Notes: a model not told the origin generated them from the letters alone. 64,000 nt of DNA from Bartonella sp. WD12.1 (GCF_002022415.1 NZ_MUBG01000001.1:1384501-1448500); one strand, 5' to 3'; positions 10,514-20,601 are shown, counted from the first letter of the stretch. Program-made: numbers and translations.

Positions 10514-11260
10514 ATGGCAGGCCACTCACAATTTAAAAATATTATGCACCGTAAAGGGCGTCAAGATGCGATACGCTCAAAAATGTTCTCTAAGCTTGCA
10601 CGTGAAATTACAGTTGCAGCCAAACAAGGTGCTCCTGATCCGGCAATGAATCCGCGTTTAAGACTAGCTATCCAAAACGCTAAATCACAATCTATGCCCA
10701 AAGATAACATTGAACGCGCCATTAAAAAAGCCTCAGGCGGTGATGTCGAAAATTATGATGAAGTGCGCTATGAAGGCTATGGTCCAGGCGGTGTTGCAAT
10801 CATTGTTGAAGCTTTAACCGATAACCGCAACCGCACCGCCTCTAACGTGCGTGCTGCCTTTACCAAATCCGGCGGTGCTTTAGGGGAAACAGGGTCTGTC
10901 AGTTTCATGTTCAACCGAATCGGTGAAATTATCTATAATCTTGAAGCAGGCACACCAGACACTATCATGGAAGCAGCCATTGAAGCTGGTGCTGAAGATG
11001 TTCAAACAGAAGAGACTGGCCACCACATTCTATGTGCCTTTGAAAATATTGGTGAAGTTTCAAAAATATTAGAAGCAACACTTGGTGAAGCGCAGTCCAT
11101 TAAAACCGTTTGGAAAGCAACCACCCTTGCACCCGTGGATGAAGAAAAAGCTTTATCTATCTTACGCCTTCTCACCACATTAGAAGACGATGATGATGTG
11201 CAAAATGTTTATGCCAATTTTGATGTCAGTGATGAAATTTTAGCCAAGCTATCTCCATAA
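10514..11260 (+). CDS. yebC: YebC/PmpR family DNA-binding regulatory protein
   Basis: Probable transcriptional regulator of the YebC/TACO1 family. The family start [18 protein letters not shown] is at ATG 10514, with GAAAGGGA just upstream; the open frame before it is not conserved. The 248 residues cover all three family domains, including [21 protein letters not shown] and the [14 protein letters not shown] segment. In many bacteria yebC lies directly before ruvCAB; here ruvC is 9.3 kb downstream, with eight other genes in between. Identity is certain. Confidence 0.97.
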   Translation: MAGHSQFKNIMHRKGRQDAIRSKMFSKLAREITVAAKQGAPDPAMNPRLRLAIQNAKSQSMPKDNIERAIKKASGGDVENYDEVRYEGYGPGGVAIIVEALTDNRNRTASNVRAAFTKSGGALGETGSVSFMFNRIGEIIYNLEAGTPDTIMEAAIEAGAEDVQTEETGHHILCAFENIGEVSKILEATLGEAQSIKTVWKATTLAPVDEEKALSILRLLTTLEDDDDVQNVYANFDVSDEILAKLSP

Positions 11261-11711
11261 AACTGGCTCTAAATCATCACCTGCTCTACTACCACGAAGT
11301 TTGATTGAATGCGTCAAAGAGTATCTCTTTGAAAGCAGCAAGGGGCTTTTTTAATTTTTTTAGTTTTTTGTAATTTACACGCTTGAGCATTTTTAATTAA
11401 GCATTTCCAACGCATGCGTTGAGCATTCGGTACGCAAAACTCTTTCACCACACGCATATTCACCACATGCATAAAATGTTAATTGTCCATTCCCCCTTCA
11501 AACATCCACTCACCCCACGTGATTTCAATGCTCACAAATCGCCTCAAGCCTCATACGCCTGTGTTTTTGAAAGCTGAACTTTACGTCTGAAAGTTTGAAT
11601 GCCCCCTCCTACAACATCACGCGCCAAATCCATTGCGCTCACATGAGCTCAATTCTCACATTGCAAACTTCAAAATACTATCTTTAATATTATCTTTAGA
11701 GATTGAATATT
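11261..11711. other. Gene-free spacer, yebC to rpmE (convergent)
   Basis: No gene seen. CAAAGAG-TAT-CTCTTTG (11315-11331) is a small stem-loop followed about 15 nt later by a T-rich stretch (from 11347), a weak candidate terminator for yebC. The rest is AT-rich with scattered CTCAC/CACGC words. Confidence 0.4.
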
Positions 11712-11933
11712 TTAGACACCGAGATTACCGAAGCGATTTTTAAATTTAGAAACACGACCACCACGATCGACCAATGTTTGAGAACCACCAGTCCACGCTG
11801 GGTGGGTTGTAGGGTCAATATCCAGAGAAAGGGTATCTCCCTCTTTTCCCCATGTTGAGCGCGTCTCATATTTAGTTCCATCAGTCATAACAACATAAAT
11901 CATATGATAATCAGGATGAATATTCGGTTTCAT
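11712..11933 (-). CDS. rpmE: 50S ribosomal protein L31 (cysteine-free type)
   Basis: Large-subunit protein at the intersubunit bridge. The 73-residue protein starts [10 protein letters not shown] at ATG 11933 and ends [11 protein letters not shown]; the frame is open for 48 codons upstream, but that part does not look like L31. The zinc-binding cysteines of the C+ form are absent, as in other alphaproteobacterial L31 proteins. It is divergent from the ABC exporter gene. Confidence 0.95.
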   Translation of the reverse strand: MKPNIHPDYHMIYVVMTDGTKYETRSTWGKEGDTLSLDIDPTTHPAWTGGSQTLVDRGGRVSKFKNRFGNLGV

Positions 11934-12138
11934 ACGGCATACTTTCGCTTTTACACAACGAAAAAGCGCTGTTTTGCTTTTTTTAAGTGCGCTCGCTTCG
12001 TCTTTTTGATACATTAATTGAATTAAGATTTTTATAACTGAGCGTACATAAAAAAACAAGTGTGCAAAGCTCATCAATCCATAAAGTCTTATAAGAATCT
12101 ATAAAACTTTATAAGAAATCAAGATAAAAAGGAATAAG

Positions 12139-13956
12139 ATGAACGAGCACCCCCCCACAACGTCATTAAATCACTCTGCCAAATCTACACAACCTCCTAA
12201 AAAAAGAGTTTCTTTTGCTTTACTTGCAACTTTTGCTCCTTATATTAAACGCAATCACTGGCTTGTTCTTTATTCCTTTGTAGCTTTATTTATTGCCGCT
12301 TCTGTCACATTGGCCTTGCCTCTTGCTATTCGTCAGATGCTTGACCACGGTTTTTCCGCTTCAAGTCACGGTAATATTAATTTTTATTTTGGCATTTTAT
12401 TTGTATTAGCCTTACTTTTAGCACTTGCTTCAGCATGCCGTTATTATTGTGTCATCACATTGGGCGAGCGTATTGTTGCTGATTTACGCCGTGATCTTTT
12501 TGTCCATATCACACAGCTTTCACCTGCTTTTTTTGACCATTCTCGCTCTGGTGAGATTATGTCTAGGCTTTCCACAGACACAATACAAATTAAAACAGCT
12601 GTTGGGTCAACAACTTCAACAGCTTTGCGTCATCTCATTGTGGTAATTGGCGCAATTGTGATGATGGTCATCACCAATCTTAAACTATCTCTTCTTGTTG
12701 TGCTTGCCATTCCCCTTGTTGCCATTCCATTGATTATCTTAGGGCGTAAAGTTCGCCAACGCACACGCACTGCACAAGATTGTTTAGCAGATGCAAATGC
12801 TCTTGCCTCTGAACAGATAAACGCCATTCGAACTGTACAAGCCTTTACGTCTGAGAATTTTATTTCTGCTCGTTTCACATCTCTTATTGAACGCGCTTTT
12901 CAAACAGCGCAATTTTCTGTCGTTTTGCGCTCCTTTTTCACCGGCTGTGCAATTTTTCTTGTTTTTGGGAGCATTGTTGCCGTCTTATGGATTGGATCAC
13001 GTGATGTTTTAAATGGCACCATGTCTGGCGGTACACTTGGTCAATTTGTACTCTATGCAATTTTTGGCGCCATGACCTTTGCACAATTATCCGAACTTGG
13101 AGCAGAATTAGTACAAGCAGCAGGTGCAACAGAACGAATTGCCGAATTGTTGCAAGAAAAACCAACCATCACAACACCAGATTCCCCTTTACCCTTAGCT
13201 CACCCCGTTCAAGGAGCTATTGTCTTTGATCAGATTGATTTCAACTACCCCTCCAGGCCCCAAGAAAAGGTCTTGCAAAATTTATTCTTTTCTATCAAAC
13301 CCGGTGAAACTGTTGCTTTTGTAGGTTCCTCAGGGGCAGGAAAAAGTACTCTTTTTTCTCTCATTTTGCGTTTTTACGATCCCCTAAAAGGGAAAATCCA
13401 ATTTGATGGCGTTGATCTTAACCGACTTTCTCTTTATGATCTACGCTCATCAATCGCTTATGTCCCGCAAGAGGTTGTTATTTTCGAAGGCACACTGCGC
13501 GAAAACATCATCTTTGGTACAAAAGATGCTGATGAAGCACAGGTCATTGCTGCAGCAAAAGCAGCAAATGCACTTGAATTTATCGAATCTCTTCCAGAAG
13601 GCTTTAACAGCCAGGTTGGAGAACGTGGAATCATGCTCTCCGGTGGGCAAAAACAACGTATCGGCATCGCACGGGCAATTTTAAGAAATGCCCCGCTATT
13701 GCTTCTTGATGAAGCCACATCAGCTTTAGATGCACATAACGAAAGGCTTGTGCAAGAAGCCTTGGAAGGGCTCATGCATAACCGAACAACATTGGTGATC
13801 GCACACCGTTTGGCAACAGTTTTAAAAGCAGACCGCATCCTCGTTCTCGACAAAGGAACTATCATTGAAGAAGGAACCCATTCCCAATTGATTGAGCAAA
13901 ATGGGGTTTATGCACATTGGGCTCAACTGCAATTTTCACCAGACCAACAATCATAA
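12139..13956 (+). CDS. ABC exporter, fused permease/ATPase (MsbA/LmrA-like)
   Basis: A 605-residue half-transporter expected to work as a homodimer in the inner membrane. The N-terminal ~330 residues contain six hydrophobic segments (ABC type-1 exporter fold). The ATPase follows with Walker A GSSGAGKS (396-403), signature LSGGQ (500-504) and Walker B LLLLDEATSALD (about 520-531). Substrate is not predictable; this subfamily is annotated as multidrug or lipid exporter. An rpmE-ABC exporter-rcdA neighbourhood is expected in Rhizobiales, but here suhB, efp and others separate it from rcdA. Family is certain, substrate unknown. Confidence 0.92.
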   Translation: MNEHPPTTSLNHSAKSTQPPKKRVSFALLATFAPYIKRNHWLVLYSFVALFIAASVTLALPLAIRQMLDHGFSASSHGNINFYFGILFVLALLLALASACRYYCVITLGERIVADLRRDLFVHITQLSPAFFDHSRSGEIMSRLSTDTIQIKTAVGSTTSTALRHLIVVIGAIVMMVITNLKLSLLVVLAIPLVAIPLIILGRKVRQRTRTAQDCLADANALASEQINAIRTVQAFTSENFISARFTSLIERAFQTAQFSVVLRSFFTGCAIFLVFGSIVAVLWIGSRDVLNGTMSGGTLGQFVLYAIFGAMTFAQLSELGAELVQAAGATERIAELLQEKPTITTPDSPLPLAHPVQGAIVFDQIDFNYPSRPQEKVLQNLFFSIKPGETVAFVGSSGAGKSTLFSLILRFYDPLKGKIQFDGVDLNRLSLYDLRSSIAYVPQEVVIFEGTLRENIIFGTKDADEAQVIAAAKAANALEFIESLPEGFNSQVGERGIMLSGGQKQRIGIARAILRNAPLLLLDEATSALDAHNERLVQEALEGLMHNRTTLVIAHRLATVLKADRILVLDKGTIIEEGTHSQLIEQNGVYAHWAQLQFSPDQQS

Positions 13957-14334
13957 AAGATTTGTAAAATATCCAGAACCTTAAAACACATCAAAACATA
14001 GCACTCAAATAATCTTAAAACATTTAGAGTGCTATCAACCATATCCCCCTCACCAGCCTATCAACATATCCATCACGAACTCTAAACATACCCCTCACAA
14101 ACTCTCACTCACGCTGAAAACATATACCTCCTACCCTTACTCCTCACAAGCAAGTAGGCAAATCTCCTTCCTCATCACCAACTAACAACCACCCCCTCCA
14201 CCAGCTTCAACCAGCGCTCATAACAGACAACCCCTGCCCTTGCTCCTCACAGGCCAGCGGGCAAGCCCCTTCCCCTTTCACCTTACCACTCACAGGCTTG
14301 ATGTGCGTCTGATTACCAGTTATCGCCTAACTTT
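13957..14334. repeat. Gene-free C-rich spacer with an imperfect ~115-bp duplication
   Basis: Between the convergent ABC exporter and suhB genes. Two related stretches near 14117-14180 and 14230-14290 share CTCCTCACA(A/G)GC...GGCAA...TCC, i.e. a decayed tandem duplication. The plus strand is C-rich and G-poor, like the other intergenic repeats in this window. No gene seen. Confidence 0.55.
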
Positions 14335-15126
14335 TCACACACCTTTTTTAAGGGTTTGACTTAATTGAGCGTGAATAAATTCATTACCAGCGATGATGTT
14401 TTTTATGCCAAACATAGCGTTCCCACCATTTTTATCACTGACAAAACCCCCTGCTTCACGAACGATGATGATTCCAGCAGCCATATCCCAAATTTGAAGA
14501 TTATCTTCCCAGTATCCATCTGTTCTTCCAGCAGCCACATAAGCTAAATCAAGAGAAGCCGCACCAAAACGACGAACACCAGAAACTTCACTCATAACAT
14601 TGCGCAATTCAACAAGGTAGTGTCCATGATTGCGACCTCCAAAATGGGGCATTCCTGTTGCAATCACGCATTCTCCCAATTTACGCCGTGCTGCCACACG
14701 GCAGCGCCGATCGTTTAAAAAAGCTCCACACCCGCGTTCAGCTGTAAAAAGCTCATCTAAAATAGGGTTATAAATTACGCCAGCAACGATCTGCCCTTGA
14801 CGTTCCAAAGCAATAGAAACAGCAAAAAAAGGAATACCATGTAAGAAATTTGTTGTACCATCTAGAGGATCAACAATAAAACGATGCTGAGAATCTTCCC
14901 CAATAATTTCTTCTGACTCTTCCATCAGAAAACTAAATTTAGGCCGTGCCTTTATCAATTCAGTAAAAATAATTTTTTCAGCTTTGCGATCTGCCTGGCT
15001 CACATAATCAGCCGGCCCTTTTAAAGAAACCTGTAAGTTTTGAACCTCACCATAATCACGCACCAGAGAGCGGCCAGCCTTAAGGGCAGCTTGAACCATG
15101 ATATTCATGATTGCAGAACGTGCCAT
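14335..15126 (-). CDS. suhB: Inositol monophosphatase family protein (SuhB-like)
   Basis: Mg-dependent Li-sensitive phosphatase of the inositol monophosphatase family, 263 residues. Metal-site motifs are visible: EES near residue 70, DPLDGTTNF near 86-94, and the C-terminal WDMAAG near 209-214. Substrate could be inositol-1-phosphate or a related sugar phosphate; SuhB homologues also act as ribosome/transcription factors in enterobacteria. The start lies 3 nt after the efp stop, so the two are probably co-transcribed and translationally coupled. Confidence 0.92.
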   Translation of the reverse strand: MARSAIMNIMVQAALKAGRSLVRDYGEVQNLQVSLKGPADYVSQADRKAEKIIFTELIKARPKFSFLMEESEEIIGEDSQHRFIVDPLDGTTNFLHGIPFFAVSIALERQGQIVAGVIYNPILDELFTAERGCGAFLNDRRCRVAARRKLGECVIATGMPHFGGRNHGHYLVELRNVMSEVSGVRRFGAASLDLAYVAAGRTDGYWEDNLQIWDMAAGIIIVREAGGFVSDKNGGNAMFGIKNIIAGNEFIHAQLSQTLKKGV

Positions 15127-15129
15127 ATT

Positions 15130-15702
15130 TTATCCCTTTTCATTCGTGCGGCGCACATAAATTAATTCATTGGTGTCAACAACAACACGTTCACCAACCT
15201 GAATAAAAGGTGGTACAAGAATACGAATACCATTTTCTAAAATTGCGGGCTTATAAGATGAGGTGACAGTTTGCCCTTTAATTGCAGGTTCAGTCTCAGC
15301 AATTGTCACAACAACTTGATCAGGCAGCGATATGCCAATTGGTTTTTCTTGATAAAGCTCAACAGTGACAACCATTCCATCTTGTAAAAAAGCAGCACGA
15401 TCACCGACAAAATCCTTATGCAATTCAAGCTGTTCATAAGAACTTGAATCCATAAAAACCAACATATCACCTTGCTCATAAAGGAATGTGAAATCCTTTT
15501 GTTCAAGCCGTACTCTTTCAACAGTCTCAGCAGCACGAAACCGCTCATTGAGCTTTGTTCCATCAATCAGATTTTTCATCTCAACCTGGTTAAAGGCACC
15601 CCCCTTTCCTGGCTTGACAGCATTGCATTTAACAGCAACCCACAAACCTCCTTGATGCTCGATAACATTTCCAGGGCGAATTTCATTACCATTAATTTTC
15701 AT
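15130..15702 (-). CDS. efp: Translation elongation factor P
   Basis: Stimulates peptide-bond formation at stalled (polyproline) ribosomes. The 190 residues begin [12 protein letters not shown] and include the KPGKGGAF loop, with the modifiable lysine at about residue 33, followed by OB domains ending [17 protein letters not shown]. First gene of a tight efp-suhB pair. Proline-rich proteins encoded nearby (YbgF, TolA) are the kind of product that depends on EF-P, but that link is inference. Confidence 0.97.
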   Translation of the reverse strand: MKINGNEIRPGNVIEHQGGLWVAVKCNAVKPGKGGAFNQVEMKNLIDGTKLNERFRAAETVERVRLEQKDFTFLYEQGDMLVFMDSSSYEQLELHKDFVGDRAAFLQDGMVVTVELYQEKPIGISLPDQVVVTIAETEPAIKGQTVTSSYKPAILENGIRILVPPFIQVGERVVVDTNELIYVRRTNEKG

Positions 15703-16076
15703 CGTTTATATTCCATCTGGTCCCTTTAAAAACCCATTAATTTTTCCAGGTCTTACCTGACTTTTTCAAACCATTGCATCTTTTAAAACTTATTTTATTC
15801 TTTCAAACTATTATATTTTCTTAAACCATTATGGTTTTTAAAACCTCATTTGGTTTTTTTTAATAAGAGTTGTTGTGTACCTTAGTCTTTCAGCTTTTTG
15901 CAAGACTATAAAACACCCTGGAAGAAAACCTTAAACAATTTTGCAAAAAACCACCCTTATATGAACAACCACCCTATAGGATTTGCCTAAAAACTACCTC
16001 TTTATGAGAAGAGCCCAAAAATGATTTGGTGAAAATGATTTCCTAAAACCACTAATTAATTTTACCCAAAATACAT
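15703..16076. other. Gene-free T/A-rich spacer upstream of efp
   Basis: Contains loosely repeated TTTCAAACYATTR/TTTTAAAACC words (15760-15860) and the expected efp promoter region. No gene and no strong terminator for the Sel1-repeat gene seen. Confidence 0.45.
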
Positions 16077-17162
16077 TTAAAGAACAGGTATAAATGCAAT
16101 TGCTTTTCGTTCTGCTTCCTTCAATTGCTCTTTGTTCATTCCCTGGAGCATCACTTCAAGATCAGAAGCTTGCACTTTCGCCTGCTTTGCTACCATATAC
16201 CATGCAGCAGCAGTAACAATATCGCCTTCTACCCCTATTGCATCGCGATAAAGTCTTGCCAGATTAACTTGTGCCACCGCAACCATTTTAACGGCATTGT
16301 CAAAGAGCAAATAAAAAGCCCGTTTAAAATCGGTTTCTCCACCACGACCTTCAATTAACCATTGTGCCAACAGCATTTGAGCCATAAGGTGCTTATTTTG
16401 AGCTGCAATCTCAATCAATCTTCGTGCATTATAATCATCTTTTGGTTTTGTTAAAGTTCCCTCAGACAAAATTTTTGCAGCAGCAAAAGCGGCTTCAGGA
16501 TCACCAAGAGCAGCACCTTTTAAAAACAACCTCAAAGCTTGTTCTTTTGCTTCATCTTGCTGGTTTTGTACAGTCACACCTTCAAGATGTTTTTTTTCAT
16601 CGAAAGCTTTATGAAGAAGAATTTGCCCATAATAGAAATAGGCTTCCCTCACACCAGCGTGCAGTGCCTTTTGAACAAATTCTATGCCACGCTCTTTGTC
16701 TTTTGTAACAAAGGCCCCACTAAATAACATAAGACCATAGCGCAGTTGTGCTTGTGGGTCACCGTGCCTTGCAGCACTCCCAAACCATAAAGCAGCGCGC
16801 TCACCATCAAGGGGAACAGCATATCCTTCCATATACATTTGACCAATCAAAGTTTGCGCAGCTGGATCATTGTATTTAGCACGTTTGAGCGCTTCATGAA
16901 AAGCTTTTAAATAATCGCCTTGCATATAATAATTATAGGCTTCATCATATTGCCCTGCTTTTAATATTTGAGCAGAACTCTCACGATCTTGCATTTTTGT
17001 CGTGCTTTGAGATACCTTTAAAGTGGATTTATCTTGTGATTCTTCTGTCTTACCAGATTCAGCTTCAACATTTGATGCTGCTTCTTCTCCAACAGGGCCT
17101 GCAACAGCAGAGCAAGACAAAAAAGTTGTAAAAATCAACACATACGTAAACAATTTGATCAT
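16077..17162 (-). CDS. Secreted Sel1/TPR-like repeat protein
   Basis: A 361-residue protein with an N-terminal signal peptide (MIKLFTYVLIFTTFLSCSAVAG), a Ser/Glu/Lys-rich linker to about residue 70, then five or so Sel1-like repeats (for example AAQTLIGQMYMEGYAVPLDGERAALWF, AQLRYGLMLFSGA, AQVNLARLYRDAIGVEGD). Sel1 proteins are usually periplasmic scaffolds. It lies 43 nt downstream of the thiE-like gene on the same strand and is probably co-transcribed with it. A protein of this type beside thiE and fba recurs in Rhizobiales. Molecular role unknown. Confidence 0.85.
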   Translation of the reverse strand: MIKLFTYVLIFTTFLSCSAVAGPVGEEAASNVEAESGKTEESQDKSTLKVSQSTTKMQDRESSAQILKAGQYDEAYNYYMQGDYLKAFHEALKRAKYNDPAAQTLIGQMYMEGYAVPLDGERAALWFGSAARHGDPQAQLRYGLMLFSGAFVTKDKERGIEFVQKALHAGVREAYFYYGQILLHKAFDEKKHLEGVTVQNQQDEAKEQALRLFLKGAALGDPEAAFAAAKILSEGTLTKPKDDYNARRLIEIAAQNKHLMAQMLLAQWLIEGRGGETDFKRAFYLLFDNAVKMVAVAQVNLARLYRDAIGVEGDIVTAAAWYMVAKQAKVQASDLEVMLQGMNKEQLKEAERKAIAFIPVL

Positions 17163-17205
17163 GGATGCCCTCTACCCGCTCATTATGGATATCCTTATCC
17201 CTTCC

Positions 17206-17868
17206 CTATAAAGGGTGATTTTTGCATTTTTCTTTAACCTTATCAAGCACAATAAAAGGGTGATCATGAGCAAAAATCATCTCTTCAATGGCAATAAATT
17301 CGCATGCTGTTTCTAAGGCTTCATCAACAGTTGCAAGATCACTACCTGCTTGGATAATAGCAGGCACTTCCATAATCTCAGCCCACCATTTTGCTAACGC
17401 AATATTTCGAGGATGGGAAGATGGTTTTTTATCAGCACCCAGTTTTCCAAAAAACACATAATCAACCCCAGCTTCAGCAACACTCATAGCACAATGGCGT
17501 GTTCGTAAATTCCCAAAACCGACTATTTTTTGGTTTTTTTTCTGATTCTCCAACACGTCAAAAGCATCAAGACCACCCTCCAGATGCATCCCATCAGCTT
17601 TAATTCTGCCAGCAATACGGCTATCTTCAGCAATAATAAGGGCAGCCCCATTGTATTGAATATCATCAGCATACATTTCAGCACTATTTTGTAAAAAAGC
17701 ACCATCGCCCTGATCAACAAATGAATCATATAAAATAACGCAAGCAAAGGACTTTGTTTGCAAAAGTTGACGTAAAAATGCAGGCTCAATAATACGTCGA
17801 ACGTCCAATGTTAGAACCAACTGAGGAAAAGAATAATGTTCAATTGGTTTATTTTTCTGATGGACCAT
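17206..17868 (-). CDS. Thiamine-phosphate synthase-like protein (divergent ThiE)
   Basis: A 220-residue TIM-barrel protein of the ThiE/TenI family. Start ATG 17868 is chosen for the GGGAGG 7 nt upstream. Preserved family features include DGMHLEG, a glycine-rich FGNLRTRH strand, DYVFFGKLG and the C-terminal phosphate-loop region. The N-terminal pyrimidine-phosphate motif (QLRxK of true ThiE) is not recognisable and the ND pair is replaced, so classic ThiE activity is doubtful. Rhizobiales carry this gene next to fba; here fba is separated from it by a 10.7-kb block. Family certain, enzyme activity uncertain. Confidence 0.75.
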   Translation of the reverse strand: MVHQKNKPIEHYSFPQLVLTLDVRRIIEPAFLRQLLQTKSFACVILYDSFVDQGDGAFLQNSAEMYADDIQYNGAALIIAEDSRIAGRIKADGMHLEGGLDAFDVLENQKKNQKIVGFGNLRTRHCAMSVAEAGVDYVFFGKLGADKKPSSHPRNIALAKWWAEIMEVPAIIQAGSDLATVDEALETACEFIAIEEMIFAHDHPFIVLDKVKEKCKNHPL

Positions 17869-17966
17869 AAAGCCTCCCTTCAAGATTAAATTAAATAAAG
17901 ATTTATTTTATCGTCACGCTTTGTTAAAGGCAGATTTACCCATTTGATCATGAAGAAGGATTTTTG

Positions 17967-19139
17967 ATGGCACATCATAGCACTTCCCCTCACAGTACAC
18001 TTCCTTCAAATTATAATAGCCATATCCCTCCTTTATCTCATCGTGATACCCGTATTGATGTGTTGCGTTCTTTAGCGCTGTTGATGATTTTCATCAACCA
18101 TATTCCCGGAACATTTTATGAACATCTCACACACAAAAACTTCGGCTTTTCTGATTCGGCAGAAATATTTGTTTTGCTTTCAGGTGTTTCTCTTGGGTTA
18201 AGCTTTCATACTCAGACCCTCAAAAACTGTTTTACTTCATATTTGCAAAAACTTTGGAAGAGAGCTTTTGTACTTTATAAAGCACATCTTTTTACCACCT
18301 TTACCACATTAGCCCTCTTTTTGGGAGCCTCTGTCTTATGGCATTCAGAACAACTTTCATCTCAGAATAATGTAGGTATATTTCTAACACAACCTTTCAT
18401 CACATTTTTGAGCATTTTAAGCCTTGGCCATCAACTAGGTTATAATAATATTCTTTCTCTTTATATTGTTTGTATGTTGCTGGCACCTTTTGCCCTTTAT
18501 CTTACAGGCAAACATAAAAGTCTTCTTCTTTTCATATCATTGATGATATACCTTATATGTGGCTTTTATAGCATTGCACCACCTTCTTATCCACTCCAAG
18601 GGCAGTGGTTTCTTAATCCTTTATCGTGGCAATTTCTTTTCATTATCGGGTTAACAAGCGCTGTATATCTCAAACAAGGAGGAAAAATCGTCTTTCGTCC
18701 TTTAATTGTGATTTTCTCAGTAAGTTATCTTGTGTTTGCACTGCTATGGGTGCGCTTAGAATGGTGGGGAAGTTTTGGATCGTCTGGCTGGTCTTCACCC
18801 CTTATGAACTTTAATAAAACGTTCTTAAGTCTTCCCCGCTTGGTACATATTCTGGCCTTAGCATCTTTGATCCTTTGTATCCCCTGCTTGCATGAGCGAT
18901 TTCACGTCTCCCCAAAGCACCCCTTAGCGATTTTAGGCAAACAAAGCTTACCAGTTTTTGTCACTGGCACTATTTTTGCAATGTGCGGACAAATTTTCAA
19001 AACACTAACAACAAGCACATTTTTTTCTGACACCCTCTTGATGATAACCGGTATCGCAATACAATTTACTGTAGCCTACTATTATGAAAGAAAAAAAACT
19101 CATCGTTTTGCACTTTCAAGAAACAAAACAAATTTATAA
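17967..19139 (+). CDS. opgC: OpgC-family membrane acyltransferase
   Basis: A 390-residue integral membrane protein with about ten hydrophobic segments, beginning after a short cytoplasmic tail with the family motif RIDVLRSLALLMIFINHIPG and continuing with FGFSDSAEIFVLLSGVSLG. OpgC proteins add succinyl groups to osmoregulated periplasmic glucans. ATG 17967 has GAAGGA upstream. No opgG/opgH glucan synthesis genes are seen in the window. It is divergent from the thiE-like gene. Family assignment is good; the actual acceptor is inferred from the family. Confidence 0.85.
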   Translation: MAHHSTSPHSTLPSNYNSHIPPLSHRDTRIDVLRSLALLMIFINHIPGTFYEHLTHKNFGFSDSAEIFVLLSGVSLGLSFHTQTLKNCFTSYLQKLWKRAFVLYKAHLFTTFTTLALFLGASVLWHSEQLSSQNNVGIFLTQPFITFLSILSLGHQLGYNNILSLYIVCMLLAPFALYLTGKHKSLLLFISLMIYLICGFYSIAPPSYPLQGQWFLNPLSWQFLFIIGLTSAVYLKQGGKIVFRPLIVIFSVSYLVFALLWVRLEWWGSFGSSGWSSPLMNFNKTFLSLPRLVHILALASLILCIPCLHERFHVSPKHPLAILGKQSLPVFVTGTIFAMCGQIFKTLTTSTFFSDTLLMITGIAIQFTVAYYYERKKTHRFALSRNKTNL

Positions 19140-19284
19140 ATATTTATAAATATTGCCATCTTGCTCATTAACCTTAGCACAAGAAGTGTATTGCGTAATT
19201 GTCTTTAAAAAGGCATTTTCTATAACAATGAGAAAATAAATCTTTAAATAGATCTTTAGTGTCATTATTTTTTCATATTGGAGT

Positions 19285-19818
19285 ATGGAGTATAAAGACG
19301 TGAATGCACACGGACCTTCACAAGATAAAACCATTATCATGATGGAACACGATGCTTTTGAAAGCGTTTTTAACCGCCTCTATGAAGAGACGATGGACCT
19401 TATTGAAGAAACAGCAGATTATATCGATAAAGAAGGTAAATGTGCTGCTCGTCACCTTCCAGTCGAAACTTCTGCACTCTATGCAAAAGAAGCCATGTAT
19501 TTAAGTACACGGCTAATGCAAATCGCCTCTCGACTTTTGCTGTTTCGCGCAGGGCGTGAAGGGGAAATGTCTCCCGAACAAATACAAAAAGAAATTGCAA
19601 AAATTTCTCTTCATACACCATCACTAGGACCTCAGACCGCTCATTGGGCAGAATTGCCAGAAATTTTCCGCCACTTTGTAGCACGTTCTTTACGTTTAGA
19701 AGAACGTATGCGCCATGTCAGTCATGATATCGATCAAGCCTCTTGCAAAACCTTAAAAAAGAACAATCCTGTAAGCAAACAAATTCAATTACTCAAACGT
19801 GCTTTTCGACGCCCTTAA
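19285..19818 (+). CDS. rcdA: RcdA/DUF1465 protease adaptor
   Basis: A 177-residue, mostly helical protein of DUF1465, the family of Caulobacter RcdA, an adaptor that helps ClpXP degrade CtrA and other cell-cycle proteins. Conserved segments include FNRLYEETMDLIEETADYI, a three-helix core (SALYAKEAMYLSTRLMQIASRLL) and EEMRH-like LRLEERMRHVSHDI. Start is uncertain: ATG 19285 has GGAG almost abutting it, whereas GTG 19300, in frame, has GGAG about 9 nt upstream. TrcR and GapR, other cell-cycle or nucleoid factors, are also encoded in this window. Confidence 0.87.
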   Translation: MEYKDVNAHGPSQDKTIIMMEHDAFESVFNRLYEETMDLIEETADYIDKEGKCAARHLPVETSALYAKEAMYLSTRLMQIASRLLLFRAGREGEMSPEQIQKEIAKISLHTPSLGPQTAHWAELPEIFRHFVARSLRLEERMRHVSHDIDQASCKTLKKNNPVSKQIQLLKRAFRRP

Positions 19819-20420
19819 AACCCTCGCCACCACTTTAAAACCAGCTTCTCACTACCACCAGCGCTTTCAGCTCTGTCTCCCCCTCCCTCACCCCTTTAAT
19901 GCCTATCCTCCACCAACGCTCCCCCAAACTCCTGCCCCTCTTCTCCCAAGCCATCTCCCCAATCTTCCCAACCCCCATCCTCTCACATTATAATACCCCA
20001 CCTTCTACCAACACAGCTCAATCTTGCTTTTAAATCTCGCTTCCATCAATGCAAGCTTCATGTTCCTCCATACTCTTGCAAAAACGCCTCCACCAACGTT
20101 TCCCCCAAACTCCTGCTCCTCTTCTTCCAAGCCATCTCCCCAATCTTCCAAGCCCCCACCCTTTCACATCATAATGCCTCCCCTCCACTAACACAGCCCA
20201 ATCTTGCTCTTAAATCTCGCTTCCATCAATGCAAGCTTCCTACTCCTCCACACTCTTGCCAGACACACCCTCCACCAACGCTCCCATCCCTCGCCACGTT
20301 AAAGCCTTTCATTCTTTCCATCCATCCTCAACTTCCTGCCCTTTCCCATCATTTTCAAACCTGTTAAAACCCTCGCCACCACTTTAAAAACCAGCTCCTC
20401 ACCATCAGCGCTTTCAACTC
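19815..20420. repeat. ~180-bp tandem repeat bracketed by ~60-bp direct repeats
   Basis: CTCCACCAAC-type landmarks recur at about 19909, 20089 and 20271 (period 180-182), with units carrying CCCCAAACTCCTG, CAAGCCATCTCCCCAATCTTCC and TCTCGCTTCCATCAATGCAAGC. The whole block is bracketed by a ~60-bp direct repeat starting TTAAAACCCTCGCCACCACTT at about 19816 and again at about 20363. The first copy begins inside the rcdA stop region. The plus strand is C-rich and nearly G-free. Confidence 0.88.
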
Positions 20421-20601
20421 TGTGCCTTTCCCCGCACAAAAAGCTCAACTCTTTTTACAATCATTTTATTACACTCTTTTAGTATTTCATTGTATTCTTT
20501 TAGCGTTTTTACTGTATTCTTTTGGATTGTATTAATGTTTCTATGCTCTTTTTGTGTATTGCATCTATTCAAGAACAAAGAAATAACATAGGCTTAATCA
20601 T
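20421..20601 (+). promoter_or_regulatory. Leader region of ruvC with GTATTCTTTTAG repeats
   Basis: T-rich stretch (20465-20540) with three to four copies of a GTATT(C/T)TTTTRG-like word upstream of ruvC. It must contain the promoter of the ruvCAB-ybgC-tol series, but I cannot place -35/-10 boxes confidently. Confidence 0.35.

Noticed and set aside
17869-17966. TPP riboswitch upstream of the thiE-like gene or thiN
   Set aside because: No CTGAGA...ACCYGA-type core is present in either leader.
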